NCBI RefSeq assembly: GCF_009711085.1
Contig: NZ_WMKA01000001.1
Span: 89,673-153,672 of the forward strand
Length of the DNA: 64,000 bases
Direction of reading: 5' to 3'
From: Cellulosimicrobium composti
GTDB lineage: Bacteria > Actinomycetota > Actinomycetes > Actinomycetales > Cellulomonadaceae
Shown: positions 7,779-16,196 of the stretch, in pieces
How the letters are laid out: each line of letters begins with the position of its first letter
Numbering within the stretch: the stretch's first letter is position 1
Made by a program: the position numbers and the translations under genes
Notes under the pieces: model-generated
Database searches by the model: none
What the model was told of the DNA's origin: nothing
What the model saw: the letters and a program-made list of their open reading frames with translations, nothing else

Positions 7779-8318
7779 TCAGCGCCGTACGTCGACGACG
7801 CGGAAGCGCAGCCCTGTCGACGACGTGCGCCACTCCCCCGGCTCACGGACCCAGCCGTCCCCGGGCACCGGGGCGAACGTGTCGCCCTCGACGACGGCGT
7901 CGATCTCGGTGATCACGCACCGGTCCGCGACGGCGAGCGTCGCCGCGTAGAGCTGCGCCCCGCCGATCACCCACACCTCGTCCGACCCGGCGTCTCGCGC
8001 CGCCGCGCGGGCGACCGCGAGCGCCGCGTCGACCGTCCCCGCCACGCGCACGGGGGCGCCGGCCCCGTCGGCCGCGGGACCGCCGTCGGGCGACCACGCC
8101 TCCTGACGCGTCACGACGAGGTTCGTGCGCCCCGGCAGCGGCCGGAACCGGGGCGGGAGCGAGTCCCACGTGCGGCGCCCCATGACCACGGGGTGCCCGG
8201 ACGTGAGCCGGCGGAAGTGCGCGAGGTCCTCGGGCAGGTGCCACGGCATGGTGCCGCCCGCGCCGATGACGGGCCGTCCGGCGCCGTCGCGCGCCTGGGC
8301 CCAGACGAGTCCGAGCAT
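7779..8318 (-). CDS. folA: Dihydrofolate reductase
   Basis: The product reduces dihydrofolate to tetrahydrofolate with NADPH, regenerating the cofactor consumed by ThyA. The 179-residue protein has the PWHLPEDLAHF motif, VVMGRRTWDSLP (NADPH site) and VIGGAQLYAATL near residue 130. Its ATG shares one base with the thyA stop (TGATG), so thyA-folA are co-transcribed and coupled. The N-terminus [19 protein letters not shown] fits family starts. Confidence 0.96.
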   Translation of the reverse strand: MLGLVWAQARDGAGRPVIGAGGTMPWHLPEDLAHFRRLTSGHPVVMGRRTWDSLPPRFRPLPGRTNLVVTRQEAWSPDGGPAADGAGAPVRVAGTVDAALAVARAAARDAGSDEVWVIGGAQLYAATLAVADRCVITEIDAVVEGDTFAPVPGDGWVREPGEWRTSSTGLRFRVVDVRR

Positions 8319-9193
8319 CAGACGGCGATCGGGGCCTTGATCGTCGGGTGGTGCTGGTACCCGACGACCTCGATGTCCTCGTACTCGTACGCGTCGATCG
8401 AGTCGCGCGGGGCGAGGCGCAGCGTCGGGTAGGGGTACGGCTCGCGCGTGAGCTGCTCGCGCACCTGCTCGACGTGGTTGTCGTAGATGTGCACGTCGCC
8501 GCCGGTCCACACGAAGTCGCCGACCTCGAGCCCCGTCTGCGCGGCGACCATGTGCACGAGCAGCGCGTACGACGCGATGTTGAACGGCACGCCGAGGAAC
8601 AGGTCGGCCGAGCGCTGGTAGAGCTGGCACGAGAGCCTGCCGTCGGCGACGTAGAACTGGAAGAGCGCGTGGCACGGCGGCAGGGCCATGTCCTCGATCT
8701 CCGCGACGTTCCACGCGGAGACGATGTGCCGCCGCGAGTCGGGGTTGGCGCGGATCTGCTCGATCACCCGGGCGACCTGGTCCACGTGGCGGCCGTCCGG
8801 TGTCGGCCACGAGCGCCACTGGACGCCGTAGACCGGTCCGAGCTCGCCGTCCGCGTCCGCCCACTCGTCCCAGATGGTCACGCCGCGCTCCTGGAGCCAG
8901 CGCACGTTCGAGTCGCCGCGCAGGAACCACAGCAGCTCGTACGCGATCGACTTGAGGTGCACGCGCTTGGTCGTGATCAGCGGGAACCCCTGCGAGAGGT
9001 CGAAGCGGAGCTGCCGACCAAACACGCTGCGGGTGCCCGTCCCCGTCCGGTCGCCCTTGTGCGTCCCGTGCTCCAGGACGTCGCGCAGGAGGTCCTCGTA
9101 CGGGGTCGGGACGGCGCCCGCGGGGGTGCCCGACGGCGCGGGCCCGCCGGTGCTCAGCGGTGCGGTCGGGGCGGAGGTCGCGTCGAGTGCCAC
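8318..9193 (-). CDS. thyA: Thymidylate synthase
   Basis: The product methylates dUMP to dTMP using methylene-tetrahydrofolate and is functionally paired with the FolA encoded next to it. Visible motifs include [12 protein letters not shown], the catalytic Cys in [34 protein letters not shown] and HIYDNH. I chose GTG 9193 (291 residues) because a -10 box TAGACT ends 7 nt before it, which gives a leaderless mRNA. An in-frame GTG at 9211 would add six residues but lies upstream of that -10 box. The first 34 residues (Ala/Pro/Thr-rich) are an extension relative to the E. coli enzyme. Confidence 0.95.
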   Translation of the reverse strand: MALDATSAPTAPLSTGGPAPSGTPAGAVPTPYEDLLRDVLEHGTHKGDRTGTGTRSVFGRQLRFDLSQGFPLITTKRVHLKSIAYELLWFLRGDSNVRWLQERGVTIWDEWADADGELGPVYGVQWRSWPTPDGRHVDQVARVIEQIRANPDSRRHIVSAWNVAEIEDMALPPCHALFQFYVADGRLSCQLYQRSADLFLGVPFNIASYALLVHMVAAQTGLEVGDFVWTGGDVHIYDNHVEQVREQLTREPYPYPTLRLAPRDSIDAYEYEDIEVVGYQHHPTIKAPIAV

Positions 9194-9200
9194 GCGCGCC

Positions 9201-9206
9201 AGTCTA
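9201..9206 (-). promoter_or_regulatory. -10 box of thyA-folA (leaderless)
   Basis: TAGACT on the minus strand is followed by 7 nt and then the GTG start of thyA at 9193. No ribosome site precedes that start, which is consistent with leaderless translation. A matching -35 box is not evident. Confidence 0.5.
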
Positions 9207-9236
9207 GGCACCGCGGTCGGTCGCGGCTCGCGACGC

Positions 9237-10265
9237 TCAGCGGTCCTGGCCGTCGGGCGTCGGCGCGTAGTCGCGGTGGCCCGCGACCAGGGCCGGGGGC
9301 ACGGCGTCGGCGAGGCGGCGCAGGTCGTCCGCGGTGAGCTCGAGGCTCGCGGCCGCGGCGTTCTCGTCGAGCCGCTCGCGACGGCGCGTCCCGGGGATGG
9401 GCACCGCGCCCTGCGCGACGACCCACGCGAGCGCGACCTGGGCCTCGGTGACGCCCTTCTCCGCGGCGATCCCGCGCACGCGGTCCGCGAGCCGCAGGTT
9501 CGCGGCGAACGCGTCAGGCCGGAACCGCGGCAGGCCGCGGCGCGCGTCGTCGGGCGCGAGGTCGTCGAGGCTGCGCACGCTGCTCGTGAGCACGCCGCGC
9601 CCGAGCGGGGAGAACGCGACGAGGCCGATGCCGAGCTCGTCCATGACGGCCTTCTCCCCGTTGCGCAGCACGTCCGGGGAGAACAGGGAGAGCTCCGACT
9701 GCACGGCCGCGAGCGGGTGCACGGCGTGCGCGCGCCGGATCGTGGCGGCCGACACCTCGGAGAGGCCGAGGTGACGCACCTTGCCGGCCGCGACGAGCTC
9801 GGCCATCGCGCCGACGGACTCCTCGATCGGCACGGCCGGGTCGGCGCGGTGCAGGTAGTAGAGGTCGATGACGTCGGTGCCGAGGTGCCGCAGCGACCGG
9901 TCGGCGGCTCGGCGGATGTACTCGGGCGTGCCGTTGCGGCCGTGGACCGTGCCGTCGTCGTCGGTCTCGGCCGACGCCTTCGTCGCGAGCACGACCTCGT
10001 CGCGACGGTCGCCGAGCGCCCGGCCGAGCAGCTTCTCGTTCTCGAACGGCCCGTACGCCTCGGCGGTGTCGACGAAGGTCACGCCCGCGTCGACGGCGTG
10101 CCGGAGCGTCGCGACGGCCTCGGCCTCGTCCGTCGGCCCGTAGAACGCGCTCATGCCCATCGCGCCGAGGCCGACCGCGGACACGCGCAGGCCGTCGCCG
10201 AGCGGGACGACCGGGGGTCGCGCGGCGGGGCGGACCCCGGCGGGTCGGGTCGTGGGGGTCGTCAT
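9237..10265 (-). CDS. Aldo/keto reductase
   Basis: This 342-residue NADPH-dependent oxidoreductase reduces aldehydes or ketones. The catalytic tetrad is visible: Asp and Tyr in [14 protein letters not shown], Lys in VVLATKAS, and His in YYLHRAD. The AKR signature GLSEVSA and the NADPH-binding [14 protein letters not shown] follow. The N-terminal 25 residues are a Pro/Arg-rich extension. Its ATG overlaps the stop of the upstream MerR gene by 4 nt (ATGA), so the two form one operon. MerR/AKR pairs of this kind usually respond to electrophiles or oxidative stress; the inducer here is not visible. Confidence 0.93.
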   Translation of the reverse strand: MTTPTTRPAGVRPAARPPVVPLGDGLRVSAVGLGAMGMSAFYGPTDEAEAVATLRHAVDAGVTFVDTAEAYGPFENEKLLGRALGDRRDEVVLATKASAETDDDGTVHGRNGTPEYIRRAADRSLRHLGTDVIDLYYLHRADPAVPIEESVGAMAELVAAGKVRHLGLSEVSAATIRRAHAVHPLAAVQSELSLFSPDVLRNGEKAVMDELGIGLVAFSPLGRGVLTSSVRSLDDLAPDDARRGLPRFRPDAFAANLRLADRVRGIAAEKGVTEAQVALAWVVAQGAVPIPGTRRRERLDENAAAASLELTADDLRRLADAVPPALVAGHRDYAPTPDGQDR

Positions 10266-10687
10266 CGGGGGTCCTCCTGGTCCGGTGCGGTGACCGCGCG
10301 GTAGGACGCGATCTTGGCGTCGAGCGCCGCGAGGTGGCGCCGCGTGCGCTCCAGCGCCGCGAGCACGCGCTCGCGGTGCCGCTCGAGCACGACGAGGCGC
10401 TCGGCCTCGGTGCCCGCGCGGCGGCTCAGGTCCGCCATGACGCGCACGTCGGCGATCGACATGCCCGTCTCGCGCAGCATGACGAGACCGGCGAGCCACG
10501 CCAGGTCGTGCGCGCCGTAGCGCCGCCGCCCGCCGCCGTCGCGCGGCGCGGGGTCGAGGAGGAGGCCCTCCTTCTCGTAGTAGCGCAGCGTGTCGACGCT
10601 CAGGCCGACGGCACGGGCGGCGTCCCCGATGGCGAGGCCCTCGGGTGGCACGTCGGCGGGCGGTACGGGGATCAGCGGGTCGGGCAT
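10262..10687 (-). CDS. MerR family transcriptional regulator
   Basis: The 141-residue regulator has a MerR winged helix at about residues 17-85 (LAIGDAARAVGLSVDTLRYYEKEGLL, then RRYGAHDLAWL), a dimerisation coiled coil (about 95-130), and no Cys cluster. It is therefore probably not a metal sensor. ATG 10687 lies 6 nt after a MerR-type promoter -10 box, with no ribosome site, suggesting a leaderless transcript. It is first in the operon with the aldo/keto reductase. Activation by DNA unwinding of the 19-bp-spacer promoter is the known MerR mechanism. Confidence 0.93.
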   Translation of the reverse strand: MPDPLIPVPPADVPPEGLAIGDAARAVGLSVDTLRYYEKEGLLLDPAPRDGGGRRRYGAHDLAWLAGLVMLRETGMSIADVRVMADLSRRAGTEAERLVVLERHRERVLAALERTRRHLAALDAKIASYRAVTAPDQEDPR

Positions 10688-10693
10688 GCCTCG

Positions 10694-10724
10694 AGCATCC
10701 GACCTGGAGCGCGCTCCAGGTCAA
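10694..10724 (-). promoter_or_regulatory. MerR-type promoter with perfect palindrome
   Basis: On the minus strand, -35 TTGACC (10724-10719) and -10 GATGCT (10699-10694) are 19 nt apart, the long spacer typical of MerR-activated promoters. The spacer holds a perfect 22-bp dyad at 10701-10722 (arms GACCTGGAGCG/CGCTCCAGGTC). The start codon follows 6 nt after the -10 box. Confidence 0.75.
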
Positions 10725-10832
10725 GGGCGCCCGGGCGTGACGCACGTCATGTCACGGGACGCCGGGGCGGCCGGTCGAGAGGGTGAGGCACCCGCGAGGG
10801 CGCCGAGCGGGTGCGACGCACAGGAGGCAGTG

Positions 10833-12287
10833 ATGGAACGCATCGTCGTCGTCGGTGGGGGCTACGCCGGGTTCACGGCGGCCCGGGTGCTCGAGAAGCG
10901 CCTGCGGCGCGAGCTGCGCCGCGGCGAGGTCGAGGTCGTCCTCGTGGACCCGCGCCCGTACATGACGTACCAGCCGTTCCTGCCCGAGGTCGTCGCCGGT
11001 TCCGTCGAGGCGCGGCACGCCGCCGTCGCGCACCGCAGCCACCTGCGCCGCACGCGCCTGCTCGACGGGACGGTCGAGCGCGTGGACCACGCGCGGCACG
11101 TCGTCGTCGTGCGCCCGCGCTCGGGCGAGCCGTACGACCTGACGTACGACACCGTCGTCGTCACGGCCGGCGCGGTGACGCGCGTGTTCCCCGTGCCCGG
11201 CGTCGCCGAGCACGCGATCGGCATGAAGCACGTCGAGGAGGCCGTCGCGATCCGCGACCGGCTCCTCACCTCGTTCGACCGGGCGGCGAGCCTCCCGGCC
11301 GGGCCGGAGCGCGAGCGGCTGCTCACCGTGACGTTCGTCGGCGGCGGGTTCTCCGGCGTCGAGGGGTTCGCCGAGCTGCTGTCGCTCGCGCACGACCTCA
11401 CGCGCGTCTACCCCGAGATCGACCCGGCGGAGCTGCGGTTCCACCTCGTCGAGCGCAACCCGCGCATCCTGCCGGAGGTCACCGAGCGACCGGGGCGGTG
11501 GGTCGTGCGCGAGCTCGAGCGCCGCGGCGCGCACGTGCACCTGGAGGCCGGCCTCGTGTCGGCCGAGGGCGGCGTCGTCACGCTGTCGACCGGGGAGTCG
11601 TTCGCGTCCGGCCTGCTCGTCTGGACCGCGGGGAACGCCGCGAACCCCGTGGTCGCGACGCACACGGACCTGCCCGTGGACGCGCGCGGCTACCTCGTCA
11701 CGCGGCCGGACCTGCGGGTCGGCACGGTGGACGACACCGTGCCCGACGCGTGGGCCGCCGGCGACGGCGCGGCCGTGCCGGACCTCGCCCTGCCGGCCCC
11801 GGGCGCGCTGACCGTCCCGAACGCGCAGCACGCCGTGCGCCAGGGACGCCGCCTCGCCAAGAACCTCGTCGCGGCGCGGCGCGGGCGCCCGACCCGGCCC
11901 TACGTGCACGGGAGTCTCGGGGTGGTGGCGACGCTCGGGCTCGGCTCGGGGGTCTTCCAGTACCACCGGGTCGTCGTGCGGGGGCGGCTCGCGTGGTTCA
12001 TGCACCGCGGCTACCACGTCCTCGCGATCCCGACGTGGGAGCGCACGGTCCGCGTCCTCGCCGTCTGGTCCACCGCCGTGCTGTTCGGGCGCGACGTCGT
12101 CTCGCTCGCCGAGGTGCAGCGGCCCCGCGACGCGTTCGTCGCCGGCGCGACGGCGGCGGGTGCGACGGCGGGCGCCCGGCGCGTCACCGGGCCCTCGGGC
12201 CCGACCGACCGGTCCGCCACCGGGCCCGCGGCCGCCTCACGGCGCGCGGAGCAGCCTGCCGCGACGGACCCCGTCCGCGCGGCCTGA
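10833..12287 (+). CDS. ndh: Type II NADH dehydrogenase-like FAD oxidoreductase
   Basis: This is a membrane-associated FAD enzyme that passes electrons from NADH to quinone without pumping protons. The 484-residue protein has an N-terminal FAD dinucleotide fold (VVGGGYAGFTAARVLE), a second NAD(P)H fold at about residue 170 (VTFVGGGFSGVEGFAE), the FAD-binding WAAGDGAAVPD (about 305), and a C-terminal amphipathic/hydrophobic part (YHVLAIPTWERTVRVLAVW) for membrane contact. The last 50 residues are an Ala/Thr/Pro-rich tail. ATG 10833 has a perfect AGGAGG 5 nt upstream. It is a stand-alone gene. A GTGAC-N9-GTCAC dyad at 10737-10755 may be regulatory. Confidence 0.88.
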   Translation: MERIVVVGGGYAGFTAARVLEKRLRRELRRGEVEVVLVDPRPYMTYQPFLPEVVAGSVEARHAAVAHRSHLRRTRLLDGTVERVDHARHVVVVRPRSGEPYDLTYDTVVVTAGAVTRVFPVPGVAEHAIGMKHVEEAVAIRDRLLTSFDRAASLPAGPERERLLTVTFVGGGFSGVEGFAELLSLAHDLTRVYPEIDPAELRFHLVERNPRILPEVTERPGRWVVRELERRGAHVHLEAGLVSAEGGVVTLSTGESFASGLLVWTAGNAANPVVATHTDLPVDARGYLVTRPDLRVGTVDDTVPDAWAAGDGAAVPDLALPAPGALTVPNAQHAVRQGRRLAKNLVAARRGRPTRPYVHGSLGVVATLGLGSGVFQYHRVVVRGRLAWFMHRGYHVLAIPTWERTVRVLAVWSTAVLFGRDVVSLAEVQRPRDAFVAGATAAGATAGARRVTGPSGPTDRSATGPAAASRRAEQPAATDPVRAA

Positions 12288-12296
12288 GACCGCCGT

Positions 12297-12332
12297 CCGG
12301 GCCCGCCGGCCCGCCCCGACCGGCGGGCCCGG
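12297..12332. terminator. Bidirectional terminator hairpin
   Basis: CCGGGCCCGCCGG (12297-12309) pairs perfectly with CCGGCGGGCCCGG (12320-12332). The stem can extend outward by about four more pairs. It lies between the convergent NDH-2 gene (stop 12287) and the NmrA-like gene (stop 12337). Confidence 0.75.
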
Positions 12333-12336
12333 GCGG

Positions 12337-13080
12337 CTACGCGTCCTGGGCGGCGAACGCCGCCCACGTCGTGCGCCCGCGCAGCGCGTCCCCGCGCGGG
12401 ACGAGGGAGTCCTCCACGAGGCGCGCGCCGAAGTAGCGGGCGAGCGGGTCCGTGACGACGTCGCGCGCGTCGCGCCACGAGGCGAGGACGTCGCGCAGGA
12501 ACGCGTCGAGGCGCACACGCTCCGGGCCGGCGAGGTCGACGACCTCCCGCCGCGGCTCCCCCGTCGCCGTGCCGGCCACCACCGCCGCGACGTCGGCCGC
12601 CGCGACGGGCTGGAAGGCGACCGGCGGGACCCGCACGGCGCCGTCGACCGTGAGGTGGTCCGCGATCGTGCCGACGAACTCGAAGAACTGGGTGGCCCGC
12701 ACGACCGTCCACGCGACGCCCGCCGCACGGACGAGCTCCTCCTGCGCGCGCTTCGCGCGGAAGAACCCGGCGTCGGTCCGGTCCACGGCGACGATCGAGA
12801 GCACCACGTGGTGCCGGACGCCGGCGCGCGCCCCGGCGTCGAGCAGCGTGCGCGTGCCCGTGGTGAAGAAGCGCAGCACCTCCTCGTCCACGTACGTCGA
12901 CGGCCGCGACACGTCCACGACGACGTCCGCACCGGCGAGCGCCGCGTCGACCCCGGCGCCCGTCCGCAGGTCCGCCCCCGTGGCCCGCGCGAGGGGCACG
13001 GCCTCGTGCCCGTCCGCGCGCAGCCCCGCGACGACCCGGCGACCGATGCGGCCCGTGCCGCCCGCGGCGACGATCCTCAT
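12337..13080 (-). CDS. NmrA-like / SDR NAD(P)-binding protein
   Basis: The 247-residue atypical short-chain dehydrogenase-like protein has a Rossmann GGTGRIGRRV motif at residues 7-16, followed by VVVDVSRPSTYVDEE and VVLSIVAVDRTDAGFFRAKRAQEELV. It lacks the classical SDR YxxxK, in line with NmrA/YwnB-type redox-sensing or sugar-modifying proteins. ATG 13080 follows GGAGG about 8 nt upstream. It is divergent from the OsmC gene across 122 nt; that gap holds GGGGA-A-TCCCC (13111-13121), which may be an operator. The substrate is unknown. Confidence 0.82.
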   Translation of the reverse strand: MRIVAAGGTGRIGRRVVAGLRADGHEAVPLARATGADLRTGAGVDAALAGADVVVDVSRPSTYVDEEVLRFFTTGTRTLLDAGARAGVRHHVVLSIVAVDRTDAGFFRAKRAQEELVRAAGVAWTVVRATQFFEFVGTIADHLTVDGAVRVPPVAFQPVAAADVAAVVAGTATGEPRREVVDLAGPERVRLDAFLRDVLASWRDARDVVTDPLARYFGARLVEDSLVPRGDALRGRTTWAAFAAQDA

Positions 13081-13202
13081 GCGTCCGATCCTCCCCCGGC
13101 CGCGCACCACGGGGAATCCCCGGGGCGCGGCGCGCGTTGGGGCGGACGACCGACCGGTGGGCGACGAGCGCACCGGCACCGCACGAGTGCGAGGATCGAC
13201 GC

Positions 13203-13697
13203 ATGACGACCGAGCCGACCACCACGACCCCGCTGACCGGCACCGACGAGATCGCCCCGTCGTCGCCGTCGCCCACGGACCCCCTGTGGGTCGAGCGGAC
13301 GGGCGTCCGGACGTACACGGGCTACTCCGCCCGCGGCGCGCAGGTGCTCATCGGGCCCGCGAGCGAGGGGGCCGTGTTCACGCCGGGCGAGCTGCTGAAG
13401 ATCGCGCTCGCCGCGTGCGCCGGCATGAGCTCGGACCGCACGTTCGCGCGCCGGCTCGGCGACGACTACGCGGTGACGATCCACGCCGAGGGCGTCAAGG
13501 ACCTGCCGGAGGACCGCTACCCGGAGATCACCGAGCGGTTCGAGATCGACCTGTCCTCGCTCGACGACGAGGCGCGCGAACGGCTGCTCACGGTCGCCGA
13601 GCGGGCGATCGAGAAGACCTGCACAGTGGGACGGACGATCAAGGCGGGCGCGACCGTGCGGACGGTGTTCCAGCAGCCGGGCGGCAGCGTCGAGTGA
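13203..13697 (+). CDS. OsmC family peroxide-reductase-like protein
   Basis: The 164-residue protein belongs to the OsmC/Ohr superfamily, which reduces organic hydroperoxides using two Cys. Those Cys are in place: ALAACAGMSSDRTFA (peroxidatic) and EKTCTVGRTIKAG (resolving). About 35 Thr/Pro-rich residues precede the domain. ATG 13203 has GAGG about 8 nt upstream. Because GAGGAT also ends 6 nt before the ATG, a leaderless start is possible. It is the first gene of a run of three with EcsC-like and SRPBCC proteins. Confidence 0.88.
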   Translation: MTTEPTTTTPLTGTDEIAPSSPSPTDPLWVERTGVRTYTGYSARGAQVLIGPASEGAVFTPGELLKIALAACAGMSSDRTFARRLGDDYAVTIHAEGVKDLPEDRYPEITERFEIDLSSLDDEARERLLTVAERAIEKTCTVGRTIKAGATVRTVFQQPGGSVE

Positions 13698-13731
13698 CGA
13701 CCGGGCCGTGAGGCCCGACACGGGAGGCGAG

Positions 13732-14664
13732 ATGGCGCACGAGCAGCCGTCCGGCACGCCGGACCACGGGACGCCGGACCGTTCGCGGCCGGGCGCCGTC
13801 GAGCGGCGGGGCCGCCGCGGGCTGCGCGCACCGCAGGACGCCCCCGTGGACACGACGGACTGGACCTCCTACCGGCCCACGCCGCTCCTCGACGCGGCGC
13901 TCGACAAGGCCGTGACCATCCCGTCGCACGCGATCCGCGCCCACGTCGACTCCGTGCGTCGGCGCAACCCCGAGGCGAGCCCCGCGCAGATCGTCCGGAT
14001 CCTCGAGCGCGAGTACCTGCTCGTGATCCAGACCGCGGGCGGCGCCGTGGGTGCCGCCGCCGCGATCCCGTCGGTCGGCACCGGTGTGGGGATCGCGCTG
14101 ACGTCGAGCGACGTCGCCACGTTCTTCGCGTCCTCGGCGGCGTTCGCGCTCGCGGTCGCCGACGTCCACGGCATCGCCGTGGACGACGTCGCGCGGCGCC
14201 GGGCGCTGCTCCTCGCGACCGTGCTGGGCGAGAAGGGCGCGCGCGACGTCGAGCGTGCGACGCAGGGCTCGGGCCTCGCGTGGGGCAAGGTGCTGCTCAC
14301 GAGCATGCCCGCCGGGACGCTCGTCAAGGTCAACAAGGCGCTCGGCAACCGGTTCCTGCGCACGCAGCTCGCGAAGCAGTCCGGCCTCGCGATCGGGCGC
14401 CTCGTGCCGTTCGGCGTGGGTGCGGTCGTCGGCGTCGCGGGGGCGCGGGCCCTCGGGCACGGCGTCATCGCGCAGTCCCGGCGCGCGTTCGGCCCGCCGC
14501 CGTCCGTGTTCGGGCGGCTGCTCGAGGTCGTGGAGGCGCCCACGCAGGACGCGCCACCGCAGCTCGTGCCCGTGACCGACGACGCGGCCCGGCCCCGCCG
14601 GCGGCGTCGTCTCCTGCCCGGGCGCGGTCGGCGGGACCACTCGCCGGCCCGCGACGCCGAGTGA
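13732..14664 (+). CDS. EcsC family protein
   Basis: The 310-residue protein has a hydrophobic Gly/Ala-rich centre, with segments at about 105-150 (VGAAAAIPSVGTGVGIALTS) and about 225-250 (GRLVPFGVGAVVGVAGARALG) typical of EcsC-domain proteins. In Bacillus, EcsC is encoded with an ABC exporter, but its molecular role is unknown. The N-terminal 45 residues and the last 35 (Arg-rich) are polar. ATG 13732 has GGGAGG 5 nt upstream and is better than GTG 13708. It is 34 nt after osmC and overlaps the next gene by 4 nt, so it is co-transcribed. Confidence 0.8.
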   Translation: MAHEQPSGTPDHGTPDRSRPGAVERRGRRGLRAPQDAPVDTTDWTSYRPTPLLDAALDKAVTIPSHAIRAHVDSVRRRNPEASPAQIVRILEREYLLVIQTAGGAVGAAAAIPSVGTGVGIALTSSDVATFFASSAAFALAVADVHGIAVDDVARRRALLLATVLGEKGARDVERATQGSGLAWGKVLLTSMPAGTLVKVNKALGNRFLRTQLAKQSGLAIGRLVPFGVGAVVGVAGARALGHGVIAQSRRAFGPPPSVFGRLLEVVEAPTQDAPPQLVPVTDDAARPRRRRRLLPGRGRRDHSPARDAE

Positions 14665-15152
14665 CGTCGCGCGGCGTGCGGCGCGTCGCCGTCGCGCGCG
14701 AGCTCGGCGTCGACGCGAGCGTCGCGTTCGCCTGGGTCGCCGACCCGCGCACGCACCCGCGCTGGATCCCGCTGACCGTCATGGCCACCCCCGCCGCCCG
14801 CGGCCCCGAGGTGGGCGACCGCTTCACCATGGTCAGCGGGCCGCGCGTCGGACGCACCGGCCGCGGGTTCCCCGACCGGATGGTGGTCGAGTCGCTCGAC
14901 CGCCCGTCCGTCGCGGCGGGGCGCACCGGGAGCACGCGCGTGCGCAAGCTCGGCCCGGCGCTGCTCGGGGAGGCGGGGTTCGACGTCGTGCCGCTCGGCC
15001 GCGACCGCTGCCGCGTCGTGTGGTGGGAGGAGGCGTACCTCGCCGGGCCGCTCCCCCGCGGCGTCACCGCGCCCCTGGTGGGGCTCGCCCTGCGCGCGAT
15101 GATGCACGTCTCGCTGCGCCGCCTCGGAGGGCGGCTGACGGCGCACCGCTGA
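14661..15152 (+). CDS. SRPBCC (START-like) family protein
   Basis: This 163-residue polyketide-cyclase/START-like fold protein has the typical opening VARELGVDASVAFAWVADPRTHPRW, central strands (VGDRFTMVSGPRVG) and a long C-terminal helix (TAPLVGLALRAMMHVSLRRLGG). Such proteins bind hydrophobic ligands, and no catalytic residues stand out. GTG 14661 overlaps the EcsC stop (GTGA); an in-frame GTG at 14676 is an alternative. Co-translation with EcsC and OsmC suggests a shared envelope or stress role (inference). Confidence 0.78.
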   Translation: MTSRGVRRVAVARELGVDASVAFAWVADPRTHPRWIPLTVMATPAARGPEVGDRFTMVSGPRVGRTGRGFPDRMVVESLDRPSVAAGRTGSTRVRKLGPALLGEAGFDVVPLGRDRCRVVWWEEAYLAGPLPRGVTAPLVGLALRAMMHVSLRRLGGRLTAHR

Positions 15153-15160
15153 GCCGTGCG

Positions 15161-15250
15161 CGAGGTCGGCAGGTTCGGCCGACCTCGGCACTCGCTGGCG
15201 AGATCGGCGGTCCGGAGTGCCGATCTGGCCAGGGAGTGCCGATCTCGGGG
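15161..15250. repeat. Dispersed palindromic repeat cluster (family A, copy 1)
   Basis: This cluster of direct and inverted copies of a 10-13 bp word includes CGAGGTCGGCA, CGAGATCGGC, GAGTGCCGATC (twice) and TGCCGATCTCG. It lies between two converging genes (SRPBCC stop 15152 and PadR stop 15261). Nearly identical words form clusters at 40921-41009 and 42020-42110. It can fold into several alternative hairpins and may also end transcription. Confidence 0.7.
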
Positions 15251-15260
15251 CCCGGTGGGG

Positions 15261-16097
15261 TCAGGTGGTCGGCTCGTCCTCGACGGGGGCGTCCGCGACG
15301 GTCGGGCCCGCCAGGATGAGGTAGAGCTCGCGGCGCGTGCGCTCCAGGAGCTCGACGGCGGCCTTCGCCTCGGCGTCGGTGCCCGTGCGGGCGACCTGGT
15401 GGACCGCCGCGGCGACCGCCTCGACGGCTGCGCGCAGCTCACGCCGCGAGCGCCCGCCGCGACCTGCCGCGTCGGCGAACGGGTCGCCGAGCTCGGCCGC
15501 GTGCTCCGCGACGTACGCGGTGCCCGCCTCGGTGAGCGTCGCGAGACGACGCCCGCCGTCGGCCGAGAGCTCGACGAGCCCCTCGTCCTGGAGCAGGTTC
15601 AGGGCCGGGTAGACCGCGCCCGGGCTCGGGCGCCACTGGCCCTCGCTGCGCTCGGCGATCTCCTGGATGACCTGGTAGCCGTGCATGGGCTGCTCGGCGA
15701 GGAGCAGCAGGACGGCGGCGCGGACGTCGCCGCGGCCGGCGCGACCGGGGCCGCGACCGCGGCCCCCGTGGCGTCGACCGCCGTGACCCGGACCGAAGCC
15801 GGGCCCGCCGGGGCCGAAGCCCGGTCCGCCCGGTCCGCCCGGACCGAAGCCGGGCCCGCCGGGGCCGAAGCCCCGACCGCCGTCGGCGGGACCGCCGAAC
15901 CCGCGGCCTCCGCCGCGGCGTGCGCCGCCCCGACCGCGGGGGCCGTCGCCGCGGAACCAGGCCGCGTCGTCGGGCACGGGCGGGAAGCCGTCGCGACGGC
16001 GACGGCCGGGCCGCGGCCCGGGGCGCTCGCCGAACGGCTGGGACGTGTTCTGGGTGATGTCCGGGGTCCTGCCCCGGTGCTGGCGTGCGTAGCTCAT
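15261..16097 (-). CDS. PadR family transcriptional regulator with long Gly/Pro-rich N-terminus
   Basis: The 278-residue repressor has a PadR winged helix at about residues 125-205 (GDVRAAVLLLLAEQPMHGYQVIQEIAERS, then PSPGAVYPALNLLQDEGLVE) and a C-terminal helical region for dimerisation (about 225-260). About 120 N-terminal residues are low complexity, dominated by GFGPGGPG-type repeats and Arg/Gly, which is unusual for the family. ATG 16097 has AGGAG about 9 nt upstream. The 34-bp dyad in its own promoter strongly suggests autorepression. No target exporter lies immediately beside it. Confidence 0.92.
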   Translation of the reverse strand: MSYARQHRGRTPDITQNTSQPFGERPGPRPGRRRRDGFPPVPDDAAWFRGDGPRGRGGARRGGGRGFGGPADGGRGFGPGGPGFGPGGPGGPGFGPGGPGFGPGHGGRRHGGRGRGPGRAGRGDVRAAVLLLLAEQPMHGYQVIQEIAERSEGQWRPSPGAVYPALNLLQDEGLVELSADGGRRLATLTEAGTAYVAEHAAELGDPFADAAGRGGRSRRELRAAVEAVAAAVHQVARTGTDAEAKAAVELLERTRRELYLILAGPTVADAPVEDEPTT

Positions 16098-16196
16098 GGG
16101 ATGTGTCTCCTGTGGTTCGTGGGGCTCCGGGTGATCCGCGGAGCGGTGGCGGGCCGTTCCGGCCTCGCGACGGTCGCGAGCAGCTTCTCAGGCTCA

